The notes: generated from the letters alone by a model not told the origin. A stretch of 64,000 bases of DNA from CAYGFH01 sp964356315 (GCA_964356315.1 CAYHHA010000004.1:13395-77394), one strand, 5' to 3'; shown: positions 33,775-42,937, counted from the first letter of the stretch. Translations and numbers: made by a program.

Positions 33775-34962
33775 ATGGATCAAATTGAAGAACTTTTAAC
33801 TCGCGGTGTTGAAAATATCATACCTGGAAAAGAAAAGCTCAAGGAACTTCTTGTGAGTGGCAAGAAACTCAATATCTTTTTAGGCATAGACCCAACGGCA
33901 ACGAATATCCATATAGGACACGCGGTGCCTCTTCGAAAGCTAAATGCTTTTGCGGCACTTGGACATCATGTCACTTTTTTAATAGGCGACTTTACCGCCC
34001 TGATAGGTGATACATCTGATAAAGACACCGAACGACCAGTGCTGACCACTGAGCAAATCAAATCGAATTTTGAAACCTACAAAAAGCAGGCCAAAAAAGT
34101 ACTTGATTTTTCAAAAATTACGGTCGTCCACAACAGTGATTGGCTAAAGGACTTACAATTCACAGACATTGTAAAATTATGCCAGCATTTTTCAGCGGGC
34201 GAATTTGTCTCGAGAGAACTTATTAAAAAGCGTCTAACTGACGGAAAAAAGGTAGGGCTTCATGAGCTTTTGTATCCGGTTATGCAGGGATATGATAGCT
34301 ATTTTATGGATACAGACATCCAGCTTGGGGGGACTGACCAGACATTTAACATGCAGGCTGGAAGAATACTCCAAAAGGATTTACGACAGAAAGAATCGTT
34401 CATTATTGCCAACGGATTTCTCGAAGGAACGGATGGAAGAAAGATGAGCAAATCATGGGGGAATGGTATATGGCTCACTGATTCGCCAGACGAAATGTTT
34501 GGAAAAGTTATGTCTCTCAAGGATGAATTGATCATTCAGTACTTTACGTTATCTACAAATATGAGCATGGATGAAGTGACACAGAGAGAAGAGCGGTTGA
34601 AAAATGGAGAGAACCCGATGGCACTCAAAAAAGAACTAGCGCATAGGATTGTGTTGGAACTTCATTCTAAAGAAGACGCTGATTCATCTTTGAAGGATTT
34701 TGAAACCAGATTTCAGAAAAAGGCAATATCTGAAGTGGAGCTTCCGGAGTTATCTTTGGCAAACCTACCAGTATCAGCAACGGCAATCGAATATATGGTT
34801 GCGGTTGGGCTCGCCAAAAGCAATTCCGATGCCAGACGGCTTATCGAGCAAAAAGCATTTAAACGTAATGACGTTGTCATTACCAATCCAAAAGAAGAAT
34901 TACATGTTGTTGCGGGTGATATATTCCAAGCAGGTCGAAAAGCTGTTAAAATAAAAAACTAA
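33775..34962 (+). CDS. tyrS: Tyrosyl-tRNA synthetase
   Basis: A class I synthetase of 395 residues. The Rossmann core carries HIGHAVPLRKL (HIGH motif), a tyrosine-site region (GYDSYFMDTDIQLGGTDQTFNM) and DGRKMSKS (KMSKS loop). The C-terminal S4 RNA-binding domain (about 330-395) holds LAKSNSDARRLIEQKAFKRNDVV. The start ATG 33775 follows a consensus -10 box by 6 nt; two in-frame codons (TTG, CGT) before it are excluded. It is followed after 1 nt by a small membrane-protein gene. Confidence 0.95.
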   Translation: MDQIEELLTRGVENIIPGKEKLKELLVSGKKLNIFLGIDPTATNIHIGHAVPLRKLNAFAALGHHVTFLIGDFTALIGDTSDKDTERPVLTTEQIKSNFETYKKQAKKVLDFSKITVVHNSDWLKDLQFTDIVKLCQHFSAGEFVSRELIKKRLTDGKKVGLHELLYPVMQGYDSYFMDTDIQLGGTDQTFNMQAGRILQKDLRQKESFIIANGFLEGTDGRKMSKSWGNGIWLTDSPDEMFGKVMSLKDELIIQYFTLSTNMSMDEVTQREERLKNGENPMALKKELAHRIVLELHSKEDADSSLKDFETRFQKKAISEVELPELSLANLPVSATAIEYMVAVGLAKSNSDARRLIEQKAFKRNDVVITNPKEELHVVAGDIFQAGRKAVKIKN

Positions 34963-34963
34963 T

Positions 34964-35068
34964 ATGGATTTCTTTCGAAAACACGAAAAATTGTGGAAGG
35001 TTATCGTAATTGCATCGTCTATTGCGCTTATCGCATCATCATTCTTACCACTGCTATCTCTTCGCTAG
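34964..35068 (+). CDS. 34-residue membrane peptide between tyrS and recG
   Basis: A tiny gene in the 147-nt space between tyrS and recG. ATG 34964 sits 1 nt after the tyrS stop (TAATATG). The product begins with a charged MDFFRKHEKLWK and continues as one membrane helix (VIVIASSIALIASSFLPLL). A charged start plus a helix is the layout of a real small membrane protein, and it fills the gap neatly. I believe similar peptides occur beside tyrS/recG in related genomes but cannot check this. Confidence 0.55.
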   Translation: MDFFRKHEKLWKVIVIASSIALIASSFLPLLSLR

Positions 35069-35109
35069 AGCGAATTTGAGACATGTGGAGATCCTGCTTG
35101 CGAACCATT

Positions 35110-37149
35110 ATGGATCTTTCATTGGATACAGAAGTCCGCTTTATCCCTCGCGTCGGTCCCGCCATGGGCGAAAAGCTCGATTTACTCGGTATCGCTACTG
35201 TTCGAGATTTTTTGTACCATATACCATATCGATACGATGACTTTTCCCTCATTTCCCATGTTGCAACAATTCAACCAGGGCAAACAGTCACCATACAGGG
35301 AGAAGTTATATCCTTTAGCGCCTTTATAACCAAAAATGGAAAAAAGCTTCAGGAAGCAAAGATAAAAGATTCCACAGGAACGCTTTCTGTCATTTGGTTT
35401 AATCAACCCTATTTGCGATCAATCATTACTCCAGGAGCGATGATTCGTCTGTCAGGATCTATCGCTTGGTTTAACAAAAAACTGGTTATGAATTCCCCAC
35501 AATATGAGGTAGTAAACGATGACAAAAGTGACTCACTTCACACCGGACGACTTGTGCCTATATATCCTGAAACTGCCGGACTTTCCTCAAAATGGATGCG
35601 TGGTCGCATACATTTCCTACTCGAACAATTACAGGACTCAATAAGTGACCCAGTGCCCGAAAAAATACGACAATCATATTCCCTTCCTGATTTGAGTACC
35701 GCACTTATGCAAATCCATTTCCCCACTCATATTCAATTTGCCGACCAAGCCAAGAAACGTTTGGCATTTGATGAGCTATTTTTGCTTCAGCTTATCGCCT
35801 ATGAACAAAAAAAAGAGCGAATTGCCCTGACCACAGCATTTGCCTGCAAAATTTACGAAAAGAAGATGCAATCAATTATCAATTCTTTACCCTTTACCCT
35901 CACTGTGGATCAACAAACAGCAATTTCCGAGATTTCCGCAGATCTGGCTACAAAAACGCCAATGAACCGCCTCCTTGAGGGGGATGTTGGATCCGGAAAA
36001 ACTATCGTAGCAGCAATAGCTATGCACACGGCCTACCTAAACGGGCTTCAGTCTGTTCTTTTGGCGCCCACGCAAATTCTCGCAGAGCAACATTACCGAT
36101 CTCTTACCACCGTGCTCGGCGCAAGTGGAGTCGATATTCGCCTTATGACAGGAAACACCAAGGACCGTACCCCTGCAACGATAACCATCGGAACCCATGC
36201 CATTCTTTCAGATGATGTCCACTTTGATACGCTAGGGCTCGTCATTATCGATGAGCAACATAGATTTGGTGTAAAGCAACGATCCAAGTTAACGGATAAG
36301 ATAGATAGATCGACCCTCGCGCCCCATCTGCTTACTATGACCGCTACGCCAATCCCGAGAACGCTCGCAAAAACTGTATTCGGATCCCTCGATATTAGCA
36401 GGCTCAGCACGATGCCAAGTGGCAGAAAACGAGTAAAGACATGGGTTATTGGACAGGAAAAGAGATCGAAGGCATACGAGTGGATCAAAAAGCAGATTTC
36501 TGACCTGCACATTCAGGCGTTTATCGTGTGCCCGCTTATCGAGGATTCAGAGAATTTCTCTGAGGTAAAGGCGGTGAAAACGGAATTTGAACTGCTTAAA
36601 CAAATATTTCCGACACTAAAGCTTGGCCTGATCCATGGAAAGCTTTCTGGTCAGGAAAAAACCCTGGTACTACAACAATTTAGAGATCGAGAGTTCGACA
36701 TCTTGGTAGCAACACCTGTCGTTGAAGTCGGCATAGATATTCCGAATGCTGCAATTATCGTCATTGAAGGAAGCGAGCGGTTTGGACTCGGACAACTTCA
36801 CCAGCTCCGAGGCCGTGTAGGCAGAGGCGATAAAGATTCGTATTGTTTACTATTTACGAGCACGACGTCTTCTGAAAATATCGATAGACTCAAAGCCATG
36901 GAGACCATCTATGATGGAGCTAAACTTGCGGAGGTAGATATGAACCTACGTGGTCCGGGTGATTTGCTCGGAAGCAGACAACACGGATCCACGAGCATGA
37001 AAATCGCCTCATATATGGATACTCGAACCGTAAATAACACCTACGATGCAGTGAAATCAATCACGGCAAATGACCCAGAACTCAAAAATCTTCCCCTCTT
37101 GAGGGAATTGATAAAAAAGAGTAAAATAGAAACTATAACTCAGGATTAA
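35110..37149 (+). CDS. recG: ATP-dependent DNA helicase RecG
   Basis: RecG (679 residues) remodels stalled replication forks and branched DNA. The N-terminal wedge/OB domain begins DLSLDTEVRFIPRVGPAMGEKLDLLGI and includes GQTVTIQGEV and KNGKKLQEAKIKDSTG. The helicase core has LEGDVGSGKTIVAAIAM (Walker A), VIIDEQHRFG (DExH), LTMTATPIPRTLAKTVFG (motif III) and IEGSERFGLGQLHQLRGRVGRGD (motif VI). ATG 35110 matches the family start; nine in-frame codons upstream, to 35083, are less likely. Confidence 0.93.
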   Translation: MDLSLDTEVRFIPRVGPAMGEKLDLLGIATVRDFLYHIPYRYDDFSLISHVATIQPGQTVTIQGEVISFSAFITKNGKKLQEAKIKDSTGTLSVIWFNQPYLRSIITPGAMIRLSGSIAWFNKKLVMNSPQYEVVNDDKSDSLHTGRLVPIYPETAGLSSKWMRGRIHFLLEQLQDSISDPVPEKIRQSYSLPDLSTALMQIHFPTHIQFADQAKKRLAFDELFLLQLIAYEQKKERIALTTAFACKIYEKKMQSIINSLPFTLTVDQQTAISEISADLATKTPMNRLLEGDVGSGKTIVAAIAMHTAYLNGLQSVLLAPTQILAEQHYRSLTTVLGASGVDIRLMTGNTKDRTPATITIGTHAILSDDVHFDTLGLVIIDEQHRFGVKQRSKLTDKIDRSTLAPHLLTMTATPIPRTLAKTVFGSLDISRLSTMPSGRKRVKTWVIGQEKRSKAYEWIKKQISDLHIQAFIVCPLIEDSENFSEVKAVKTEFELLKQIFPTLKLGLIHGKLSGQEKTLVLQQFRDREFDILVATPVVEVGIDIPNAAIIVIEGSERFGLGQLHQLRGRVGRGDKDSYCLLFTSTTSSENIDRLKAMETIYDGAKLAEVDMNLRGPGDLLGSRQHGSTSMKIASYMDTRTVNNTYDAVKSITANDPELKNLPLLRELIKKSKIETITQD

Positions 37150-37170
37150 GGTCTGGGTTTCATTTTATTT

Positions 37171-37371
37171 ATGGCTCCACTACCAAAAAGACGACATAGT
37201 ACAAGAAGAGGTGGTAAACGAAAAGCATCTATTAGGCTTTCTGCTATTGATCTTTCAAGATGCCCAAATTGTGGCGTACTGCGAATTCAACATACCATTT
37301 GTAAAGCATGCGGTTTTTATAACGGGAAAGAAGTCATAAAAAAGACAACCAAAGCTGCAAAAAAAGCGTAG
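37171..37371 (+). CDS. rpmF: 50S ribosomal protein L32
   Basis: A 66-residue protein with MAPLPKRRHSTRRGGKRKA, then a zinc ribbon (CPNCG...CKACG) and a Lys-rich tail. These four cysteines and the N-terminal basic segment are diagnostic for zinc-type L32. It follows recG by 21 nt without a clear Shine-Dalgarno. Confidence 0.92.
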   Translation: MAPLPKRRHSTRRGGKRKASIRLSAIDLSRCPNCGVLRIQHTICKACGFYNGKEVIKKTTKAAKKA

Positions 37372-37390
37372 AATTAAGGATTAAGAATAA

Positions 37391-37417
37391 TGAATTAAGA
37401 ACAAAGTTCTTGATTCA
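37391..37417 (+). repeat. AT-rich inverted repeat between rpmF and nusB
   Basis: TGAATTAAGAAC (37391-37402), AAA, GTTCTTGATTCA (37406-37417): a 12-bp arm with one wobble, surrounded by further related TTAAGAAT/ATTCATGA words. It lacks a T-run and resembles the ppa-gyrA inverted repeat in kind. Confidence 0.7.
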
Positions 37418-37437
37418 TAATTCATGATTCAAATTTC

Positions 37438-37791
37438 ATGAAAACCTCAAACGATCCTCGGCATCAAAAACGGGTAACCATCATGCAAAAGTTGTTTTCG
37501 CAAAGCTTTCAGGAGTCTCAAAAGGACGAAGATATTGCAGAAATACTCCAAAAAATAGAAGAAGTAGACGAAAAAATTAGAAAATCTGCCACAGAATGGC
37601 CTCTAGAAAAAATCGCTAAAATTGACCTCGCGATACTACGACTCGCTACATTTGAATTGACCGTTGCCAAATCAGAGCCTCCAAAAGTACTTATCGACGA
37701 GGCTGTTGAACTTGCAAAAGCGTACGGCAATGAAAACAGCGCGAAATTTATCAATGGAGTACTCGGAACGATATTAAAGGAGATTATATGA
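37438..37791 (+). CDS. nusB: Transcription antitermination factor NusB, short form
   Basis: A 117-residue helical protein with the NusB core: RVTIMQKLFSQSF at the N-terminus and AKIDLAILRLATFELTVAKSEPPKVLIDEAVELAKAYGNENSAKFINGVLGTIL at the C-terminus (shown in part). It is about 20 residues shorter than usual, mainly in the middle helices. NusB with S10 binds boxA RNA for rRNA antitermination. Its stop overlaps the rnc start (ATGATG), which links translation. Confidence 0.88.
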   Translation: MKTSNDPRHQKRVTIMQKLFSQSFQESQKDEDIAEILQKIEEVDEKIRKSATEWPLEKIAKIDLAILRLATFELTVAKSEPPKVLIDEAVELAKAYGNENSAKFINGVLGTILKEII

Positions 37792-38477
37792 TGACGCTCG
37801 ATGAATTAGAAAAAACTCTAAATGTCACTTTTTCGGACAAATCGATTCTGGAACGGGCTTTTATTCACCGATCGTACCTAAACGAAGCAAAGCATATTCG
37901 CATTTCTAACGAACGATTGGAATTTTTAGGAGATGCTGTTTTGTCATTTCTTACATCTCATTTTCTGTACGAGACGTATCCGGAATACCCAGAGGGAACA
38001 TTGACCAATATTCGGTCTTCACTGGTAAAAACCAACAGTCTAGCGGAAACGGCAAAAACACTAAATCTCGGCGATGTTTTAAAACTCAGCCACGGAGAAG
38101 AAGCGTCAGGGGGCAGATCAAACCCATCACTTCTTGCAGATAGTTTTGAAGCGCTTCTCGGAGCGTTATTTTTGGATCAGGGCATTGAGGCCGCTAAGAC
38201 ATTTTTAACCACGCATCTATTCGTAAAAACAACAGATATTATCGATAAAAAGGCGTATATAGATTACAAAAGCCTCCTGCAGGAGATTATCCAGCAGGAT
38301 TCCAGAATTTCACCGACGTATCATGTGATAAAAAGTGAAGGACCGGACCATGCTAAAACATTTTGGATTCAGGTCACCGTAGGCACCACAATCCTCGGAA
38401 GTGGAGAGGGTAAATCAAAACAAGAAGCAGAACAGGCTGCAGCACACTGGGCGCTTGAGAAGCTAGGAAAAACGTGA
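37788..38477 (+). CDS. rnc: Ribonuclease III
   Basis: A 229-residue double-strand RNase that processes rRNA precursors. The nuclease domain holds HRSYLNEA and the signature NERLEFLGDAVLSF, with metal ligands in the Glu/Asp pairs (also LADSFEALLGALFLDQG). The C-terminal dsRNA-binding domain begins DYKSLLQEIIQQ and ends GEGKSKQEAEQAAAHWAL. The rnc stop codon TGA is also part of the extended -10 promoter for rpsP. Confidence 0.94.
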   Translation: MMTLDELEKTLNVTFSDKSILERAFIHRSYLNEAKHIRISNERLEFLGDAVLSFLTSHFLYETYPEYPEGTLTNIRSSLVKTNSLAETAKTLNLGDVLKLSHGEEASGGRSNPSLLADSFEALLGALFLDQGIEAAKTFLTTHLFVKTTDIIDKKAYIDYKSLLQEIIQQDSRISPTYHVIKSEGPDHAKTFWIQVTVGTTILGSGEGKSKQEAEQAAAHWALEKLGKT

Positions 38478-38483
38478 TATGAT
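38455..38483 (+). promoter_or_regulatory. Leaderless promoter of rpsP inside rnc
   Basis: TTGAGA (38455-38460), 17 nt, TATGAT (38478-38483) preceded by TGA, which is the rnc stop codon. ATG 38490 follows 6 nt later. Confidence 0.65.
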
Positions 38484-38489
38484 ACTACA

Positions 38490-38714
38490 ATGCTAAAGAT
38501 TCGACTTTCACAAACAGGCACAAAAAATAGAAAATCCTACCGTATCGTAGCCATCGAAGAAGGCAAACGCAGAGACGGAAAAAATGTTGAAGTATTGGGA
38601 TTTTATAACCCACTCGTAAAACCGGCACAGATAAAGATTGATAAGAAGCGTGTAGATTACTGGGTAAGTGTCGGCGCACAAATATCAGGAGCTGTGGCCA
38701 AACTCATAAAATAA
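38490..38714 (+). CDS. rpsP: 30S ribosomal protein S16
   Basis: A 74-residue protein: MLKIRLSQTGTKNRKSYRIVAIEEGKRRDGK (shown in part), then LGFYNPLVKP and VDYWVSVGAQIS, the standard S16 pattern. S16 stabilises the 5' domain of 16S rRNA. It opens the rpsP-khpA-trmD cluster and has its own promoter with the ATG 6 nt after the -10 box. Confidence 0.93.
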   Translation: MLKIRLSQTGTKNRKSYRIVAIEEGKRRDGKNVEVLGFYNPLVKPAQIKIDKKRVDYWVSVGAQISGAVAKLIK

Positions 38715-38716
38715 TC

Positions 38717-38968
38717 ATGAAAGACACCTTGCTCTATATTCTCCAGAAGCTTGTTGATCACCCAGAAGATGTCAATATCTCCGATTCCCAAGATGGAGAC
38801 AGTACTATTTTGACTATCAATGCAAATCAAGAGGATATTGGCAAGATTATTGGCAAAAGTGGCAGAATAATTAAGGCGCTCAGAGATATCATAAAGCTCA
38901 TGGCAACCAAACAACAGACCTACGTGGATGTCGTGATAGCAGAGCCAGAAAAGCCTGTTGAAGCCTAA
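38717..38968 (+). CDS. khpA: KH-domain RNA-binding protein KhpA
   Basis: An 83-residue single KH domain: the GxxG loop is in IGKIIGKSGRIIKALRDIIKL, followed by VDVVIAEPEKP. KhpA (formerly YlqC) is encoded between rpsP and trmD in many bacteria and works with KhpB on RNA. It starts 2 nt after the rpsP stop. Confidence 0.9.
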   Translation: MKDTLLYILQKLVDHPEDVNISDSQDGDSTILTINANQEDIGKIIGKSGRIIKALRDIIKLMATKQQTYVDVVIAEPEKPVEA

Positions 38969-39002
38969 AACCCAGATTTCTTCTTTTTATCCTTGGAATT
39001 GT

Positions 39003-39683
39003 ATGCATATAAGTGTCATAACATTATTTCCTGAGATATTCCAAGAGGTATTTTCTCAATCTATTATTAAACGAGCGATTGCGAAAACAATCCTTACCGT
39101 TTCCTATGTACAGCTTCGGCAATTTGCAACGGATGCATATGGTTCTGTAGATGATCATCCGTACGGCGGGGGACATGGCATGGTACTTCGCGTGGATATT
39201 GTCGACAAAGCATTGGAGTATTCCACAAATCAGCTACCATCAATTACACCATATAAAATTCTCCTTGATGCATCGGGTGCGCCATATAAGCAGAAAATGG
39301 CAAGTGAGCTTACACTACATCAACACATTATCCTGCTTTGCGGACACTATGAGGGGGTAGATGCTCGAGTTTTTTCGCTCGTAGATTCTGTTATCTCCAT
39401 TGGAGATTATATCCTAACCGGGGGAGAAATACCTGCGATGGTATTGATCGATAGCATAGGAAGATTACTCCCAGGAACCTTATCCAAGGAAATAGCAACG
39501 ATAGATGAATCGTTCTCCACTGACCCCAACTTGCTAGAATATCCACAATATACGAGACCCAATACCTATAACGCCATGGAAGTTCCAGAGATTGTGCTAA
39601 GTGGAAATCATAAGAAAATTGCAGATTGGAGAAAAACAAAAGCGATTGAAAAAACAAAGAAATATCGACCAGATCTGCTATAA
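39003..39683 (+). CDS. trmD: tRNA (guanine-N1)-methyltransferase
   Basis: A 226-residue SPOUT enzyme that makes m1G37 in tRNA. MHISVITLFPEIFQEVF is the family's usual beginning; DDHPYGGGHGMVLRVD and the trefoil-knot segment LLCGHYEGVDARV...SIGDYILTGGEIPAM bind SAM and G37. The catalytic Asp lies in SNE/TDPNLLEYPQYTRP. ATG 39003 fits the family start; in-frame codons to 38958 overlap the KH gene and are unlikely. It converges with pilO, overlapping by 6 nt. Confidence 0.93.
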   Translation: MHISVITLFPEIFQEVFSQSIIKRAIAKTILTVSYVQLRQFATDAYGSVDDHPYGGGHGMVLRVDIVDKALEYSTNQLPSITPYKILLDASGAPYKQKMASELTLHQHIILLCGHYEGVDARVFSLVDSVISIGDYILTGGEIPAMVLIDSIGRLLPGTLSKEIATIDESFSTDPNLLEYPQYTRPNTYNAMEVPEIVLSGNHKKIADWRKTKAIEKTKKYRPDLL

Positions 39684-40427
39684 ACTAAACGGATCTTCTC
39701 TGGGAGCAGATTCGACAGAAGTGGCGCGAGAGGCACTGTCTACCGATTCTTCTTTTCCTAGCACAGGCATTTGCATAATTTTCTCTATTACCGCCAAGTC
39801 ATCTTCATTTAGCATGTCTAATTTCTCTGATGTAGATCCTAAATAGGTAGGCAATGGGGCATAATACGCATCCATGCCCATCGAAACAGACATAGTCTCT
39901 TCTTCATCAAACTTCATAGAAAAATACCTAATCCTAAAAAATCTCCTGACCTTAACAGCATCGGTAACAAATTTTCGTAACTGATCATAATCACCGGTAA
40001 CCTTTAAGGTGAACGGTAAAAAATTACTTCCAGTTTTTCGCTCTTCATTTGTAGATAATTTCGCAGAGCTAGTTGCGAGTGGACCGGGTTTTATTAGTTT
40101 AAAATCAGACAAAAGTACTCCTGAGGTTCTACTGAGACCATCTATTGTTGCAAATAACGACGTTAAGGATTTCTCTGATGGCACGGCAAGAGATAAATCA
40201 ACCAGATAATTTTTGTAGCCTTCTTCATCTATAGACTCAAGTAGCGATGCTTTTTGCGATAATACCTCTATCTGCCTTGATAATTCTTCGGCATTTTTTT
40301 TCATTTCTCCGATTGAACTAATCCCAGGTATTAATCCAATGTAAACGCAAACGCCGATAAAAAGAAATATAGATAGAGATATAATAATATTATTATATTG
40401 TGAAATAATCCGTTTATAAGAATTCAT
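39678..40427 (-). CDS. pilO: PilO-like type IV pilus alignment protein
   Basis: A 249-residue inner-membrane protein with one N-terminal helix (about 14-36), a coiled coil (EEKKN...SRQIEVLSQKASLLE, residues 40-65) and a periplasm-side domain with FTLKVTGDYDQLRKFVTDAVKVRRFFRIRY, the ferredoxin-like core of PilO. It pairs with PilN to link the pilus machinery to the membrane. The C-terminus has a low-complexity Ser/Arg tail. It is the last gene of the pilM-pilN-pilO set and starts 4 nt inside pilN. Confidence 0.85.
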   Translation of the reverse strand: MNSYKRIISQYNNIIISLSIFLFIGVCVYIGLIPGISSIGEMKKNAEELSRQIEVLSQKASLLESIDEEGYKNYLVDLSLAVPSEKSLTSLFATIDGLSRTSGVLLSDFKLIKPGPLATSSAKLSTNEERKTGSNFLPFTLKVTGDYDQLRKFVTDAVKVRRFFRIRYFSMKFDEEETMSVSMGMDAYYAPLPTYLGSTSEKLDMLNEDDLAVIEKIMQMPVLGKEESVDSASRATSVESAPREDPFSL

Positions 40428-40981
40428 ATTTTGTTAAAAATTGCAAAAAAGGATATGGTTATTCCGTATGTACCTGTTTTTGTCAATCGAAAGGAAACTA
40501 ATTGAGGATTTTTTATCTTTGCATCTTGTACGTTTACAATGAGTACATCTACGATACGTAGTACATCCTCTAAGTTCGGACAATTAATGGAAAGCAATAT
40601 TTTATCCTGTTCATCGACGGAAATTGAAGTTAATGCAGGAGGAAATGTAAATGTATTCACTAAATTTAGCATTTGTATCCACGGCTTTTGGTTTTCCATT
40701 GCTTTCTTGACGGTCTTCGTGCGATCTTTAATAGCCAGAAGATATGCTTCTTTATTTTTCAATGCATTTACTCTATTTGATAGCTCTCTTTTTTGGGCAG
40801 TAGCAATGTTAATTTTATTGGAATAATACAGATAAATTGTCCCGACAACAAACGACAACAAAACAAATATGACAAGAAATATAATGCTGTTTTTGCGAAC
40901 GCTTTGCTCTACCGCTTTATTTTCAGGAGAAATATTTGTTTTCGTTCGAATTAAATTTATCGAATGCTGGTTTACAGGCAT
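40424..40981 (-). CDS. pilN: PilN-like type IV pilus protein
   Basis: A 185-residue protein: a short N-terminal segment HSINLIRTKT, which PilN uses to bind PilM, then one membrane helix (about 31-53), a coiled coil (KRELSNRVNALKNKEAYLLAI) and a ferredoxin-like domain (TFPPALTSISVDEQDKILLSINCPNL). It bridges cytoplasmic PilM and PilO in the pilus assembly complex. Confidence 0.85.
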   Translation of the reverse strand: MPVNQHSINLIRTKTNISPENKAVEQSVRKNSIIFLVIFVLLSFVVGTIYLYYSNKINIATAQKRELSNRVNALKNKEAYLLAIKDRTKTVKKAMENQKPWIQMLNLVNTFTFPPALTSISVDEQDKILLSINCPNLEDVLRIVDVLIVNVQDAKIKNPQLVSFRLTKTGTYGITISFFAIFNKI

Positions 40982-40998
40982 ATACTAAGTTCTTTCCA

Positions 40999-42018
40999 TC
41001 ATCGCAAAGCAAGTCCGACAGCAACACTGAAGTTTGCCCCTTCTGTATTTAGGATATTAAAACGGGCATCTTTAGCTATACCTACCCAAGGATTTGCCAA
41101 CTGAACCTCACAACTTAGTGCCTGAGCCAGATAGATCACCATACCTGGTATTCTCGATGTGCCACCACTCAATATAACGGTATCTACATGCTCTTCTTTA
41201 TATTTCTCTGAATAAAATGCCATAGCTCGCTTAACTTCCTGAACAATAGAATCCATAATAGGCTTTGCCGCGGCAGTTATTTTACCCTCAAGTTTATCTT
41301 GTTGTAATCCATAGGCTCGTTTATATTCTTCAGCCTGTGTCAAATTAAAATCTAAATTTTGAGCAATAGACCTGGTAATTGCCTCGCCTGCCGCATTTAC
41401 AGATCTTGTGAACATGAGAACTCCAGAACGAAGAATCGCGATATCTGTAGATTGTGCCCCTAGCGCCACAACCATGACCGTGCGAACATTTGGAAGAGAT
41501 CTTGCTATCGCCCTCGAGGTCGAGATAATTTCTGTTTCCGCGTTTTCGACAGTTAATTCTGCCAGCTCGATTATATTTATATACCGATCTATGAGAGCTT
41601 TTGGTGCAGCGACAAGAAGTACTTCCATTTTATTGGATCCGCTTTTTTTACCATCATCTACTACAGTAAAATCAATATTTACCTGATCCAGAGGAAGTGG
41701 GATGTATTGTTCAGCTTCCCATTTTATAGCTGAGGTCAATTCTCTTGGTGATAGTTGTGGCACCTCAATCACTCGCGTAAACACTTTCGACTCAGGAAGA
41801 GCGATATTCACAGTTCTCGTTCTCGTTCCCGTGCTTCGAATAAGTTGTTTCAGGGCAACGGCCAATGCTTCAGCGTCTGCCTGAAGCGAGGAAGAGAGTG
41901 ATTTTGGCGGAGTAGGCATACTTCCAGCGGCAATTAAAGCAACCTGATTGCCATCACGCGCCAGTTCTATCAATTTTATTGAATGTGACCCAATATCGAG
42001 TCCAGCAATGGTATTCAT
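40999..42018 (-). CDS. pilM: PilM, actin-like type IV pilus assembly ATPase
   Basis: A 339-residue FtsA/actin-like protein: GLDIGSHSIKLIEL (phosphate 1), a long central part (KVFTRVIEVPQLSPRELTSAIKWEAEQYIPLPLDQVNIDF), MVVALGAQSTDIAIL (phosphate 2) and TVILSGGTSRIPGMVIYL (adenosine). PilM binds ATP and the N-terminus of PilN inside the cell. GGAAAC before ATG 42018 is a plausible Shine-Dalgarno. Confidence 0.93.
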   Translation of the reverse strand: MNTIAGLDIGSHSIKLIELARDGNQVALIAAGSMPTPPKSLSSSLQADAEALAVALKQLIRSTGTRTRTVNIALPESKVFTRVIEVPQLSPRELTSAIKWEAEQYIPLPLDQVNIDFTVVDDGKKSGSNKMEVLLVAAPKALIDRYINIIELAELTVENAETEIISTSRAIARSLPNVRTVMVVALGAQSTDIAILRSGVLMFTRSVNAAGEAITRSIAQNLDFNLTQAEEYKRAYGLQQDKLEGKITAAAKPIMDSIVQEVKRAMAFYSEKYKEEHVDTVILSGGTSRIPGMVIYLAQALSCEVQLANPWVGIAKDARFNILNTEGANFSVAVGLALR

Positions 42019-42038
42019 AGGGCAGTTTCCTTCTAACG

Positions 42039-42896
42039 TTATTTCGTTAATACTCCTTCGCTATATAACCCAGCGTCAAATATAGTTGAAGGAGAACGAT
42101 ATTGTTGGTATACGATTATTTTTCTATTTGTGCCTCCAACGGTCGAACCTGTTGATTCTATAATATATCCTTGATCAGGAATTTCTATCGCACCGGAATC
42201 TATGAAGAATTGTGTATCATAATAAACAGGACGTAATCGAAGTGCAATGAGCGTATCGACCGCAGAGTTAATAGGACTTGAGGAGTTTAACGTGCTAAAC
42301 GTCATAGTAGCCTTATAATTTGATGCCCCATCCGCACAACCAGTAGCAATAACAGTGCCTAAAAAGTTATTCGAAGGAGAACGACCAGCAGAACCAGGAT
42401 CAAATACTGCTTTAGCGGTCTGGTAAACCCCACCTTTGTTATAGAGAAGAGTTGCGACAACTGCTGGAATTTCGCTATCTGATTTCTTTGTCCAACAGAA
42501 GGAGATCGAATTAGATGTGTACGTTGGAGCTTCAATGATTGATTTCGTAGCCGTGTCGTGATTTACTAACCATATTGTTTCAGTGGTGCCTTGAAGGCTT
42601 TTTTTGGGCAACTGATATACTCCTGCCTGGCCCCCAAGTGTGCGAACATCAACTTTATATGATGCGCCTCCTGACAGTGTGACGGGCGTATTTGTTCCTA
42701 TTGCCGTTTGCAGTGCATCTTCTATACCTGCTTCAGCCGCGTTAAACGCGCGAGATGATTCTTCAACCTCTCTAGAGATGCTCGCATCATTTGTTGAGCG
42801 GGAAATAAGCGAAAGTGCTACGGTTGTTGCTATGGCGAGAACTAAGAGGGTAATAAGAACTATTTGACCGTTTTGATCTTTTCGTAAACCTTTCAT
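42039..42896 (-). CDS. PilX-like minor pilus protein
   Basis: A 285-residue protein. GQIVLITLLVLAIATTVALSLISRSTNDASISREVEESSRAFNAAEAGIEDAL (shown in part) is the PilX signature: an N-terminal helix with the glutamate-rich SREVEESSRAFNAAEAG block. The rest is an extracellular beta-rich domain. It lacks the GFTLxE cleavage motif of true prepilins. It lies between the pseudopilin genes and pilM and probably contributes to pilus initiation. Confidence 0.75.
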   Translation of the reverse strand: MKGLRKDQNGQIVLITLLVLAIATTVALSLISRSTNDASISREVEESSRAFNAAEAGIEDALQTAIGTNTPVTLSGGASYKVDVRTLGGQAGVYQLPKKSLQGTTETIWLVNHDTATKSIIEAPTYTSNSISFCWTKKSDSEIPAVVATLLYNKGGVYQTAKAVFDPGSAGRSPSNNFLGTVIATGCADGASNYKATMTFSTLNSSSPINSAVDTLIALRLRPVYYDTQFFIDSGAIEIPDQGYIIESTGSTVGGTNRKIIVYQQYRSPSTIFDAGLYSEGVLTK

Positions 42897-42906
42897 ATCT
42901 TTATCT

Positions 42907-42935
42907 ATTGTAATAATGATTTAGCAAATAATCAA
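42907..42935 (-). promoter_or_regulatory. Promoter within the pilus operon (before PilX-like gene)
   Basis: On the minus strand: TTGATT (42935-42930), 17 nt, TACAAT (42912-42907), then 10 nt to ATG 42896. It could give separate control of PilX and pilMNO. Confidence 0.5.
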
Positions 42936-42937
42936 CA

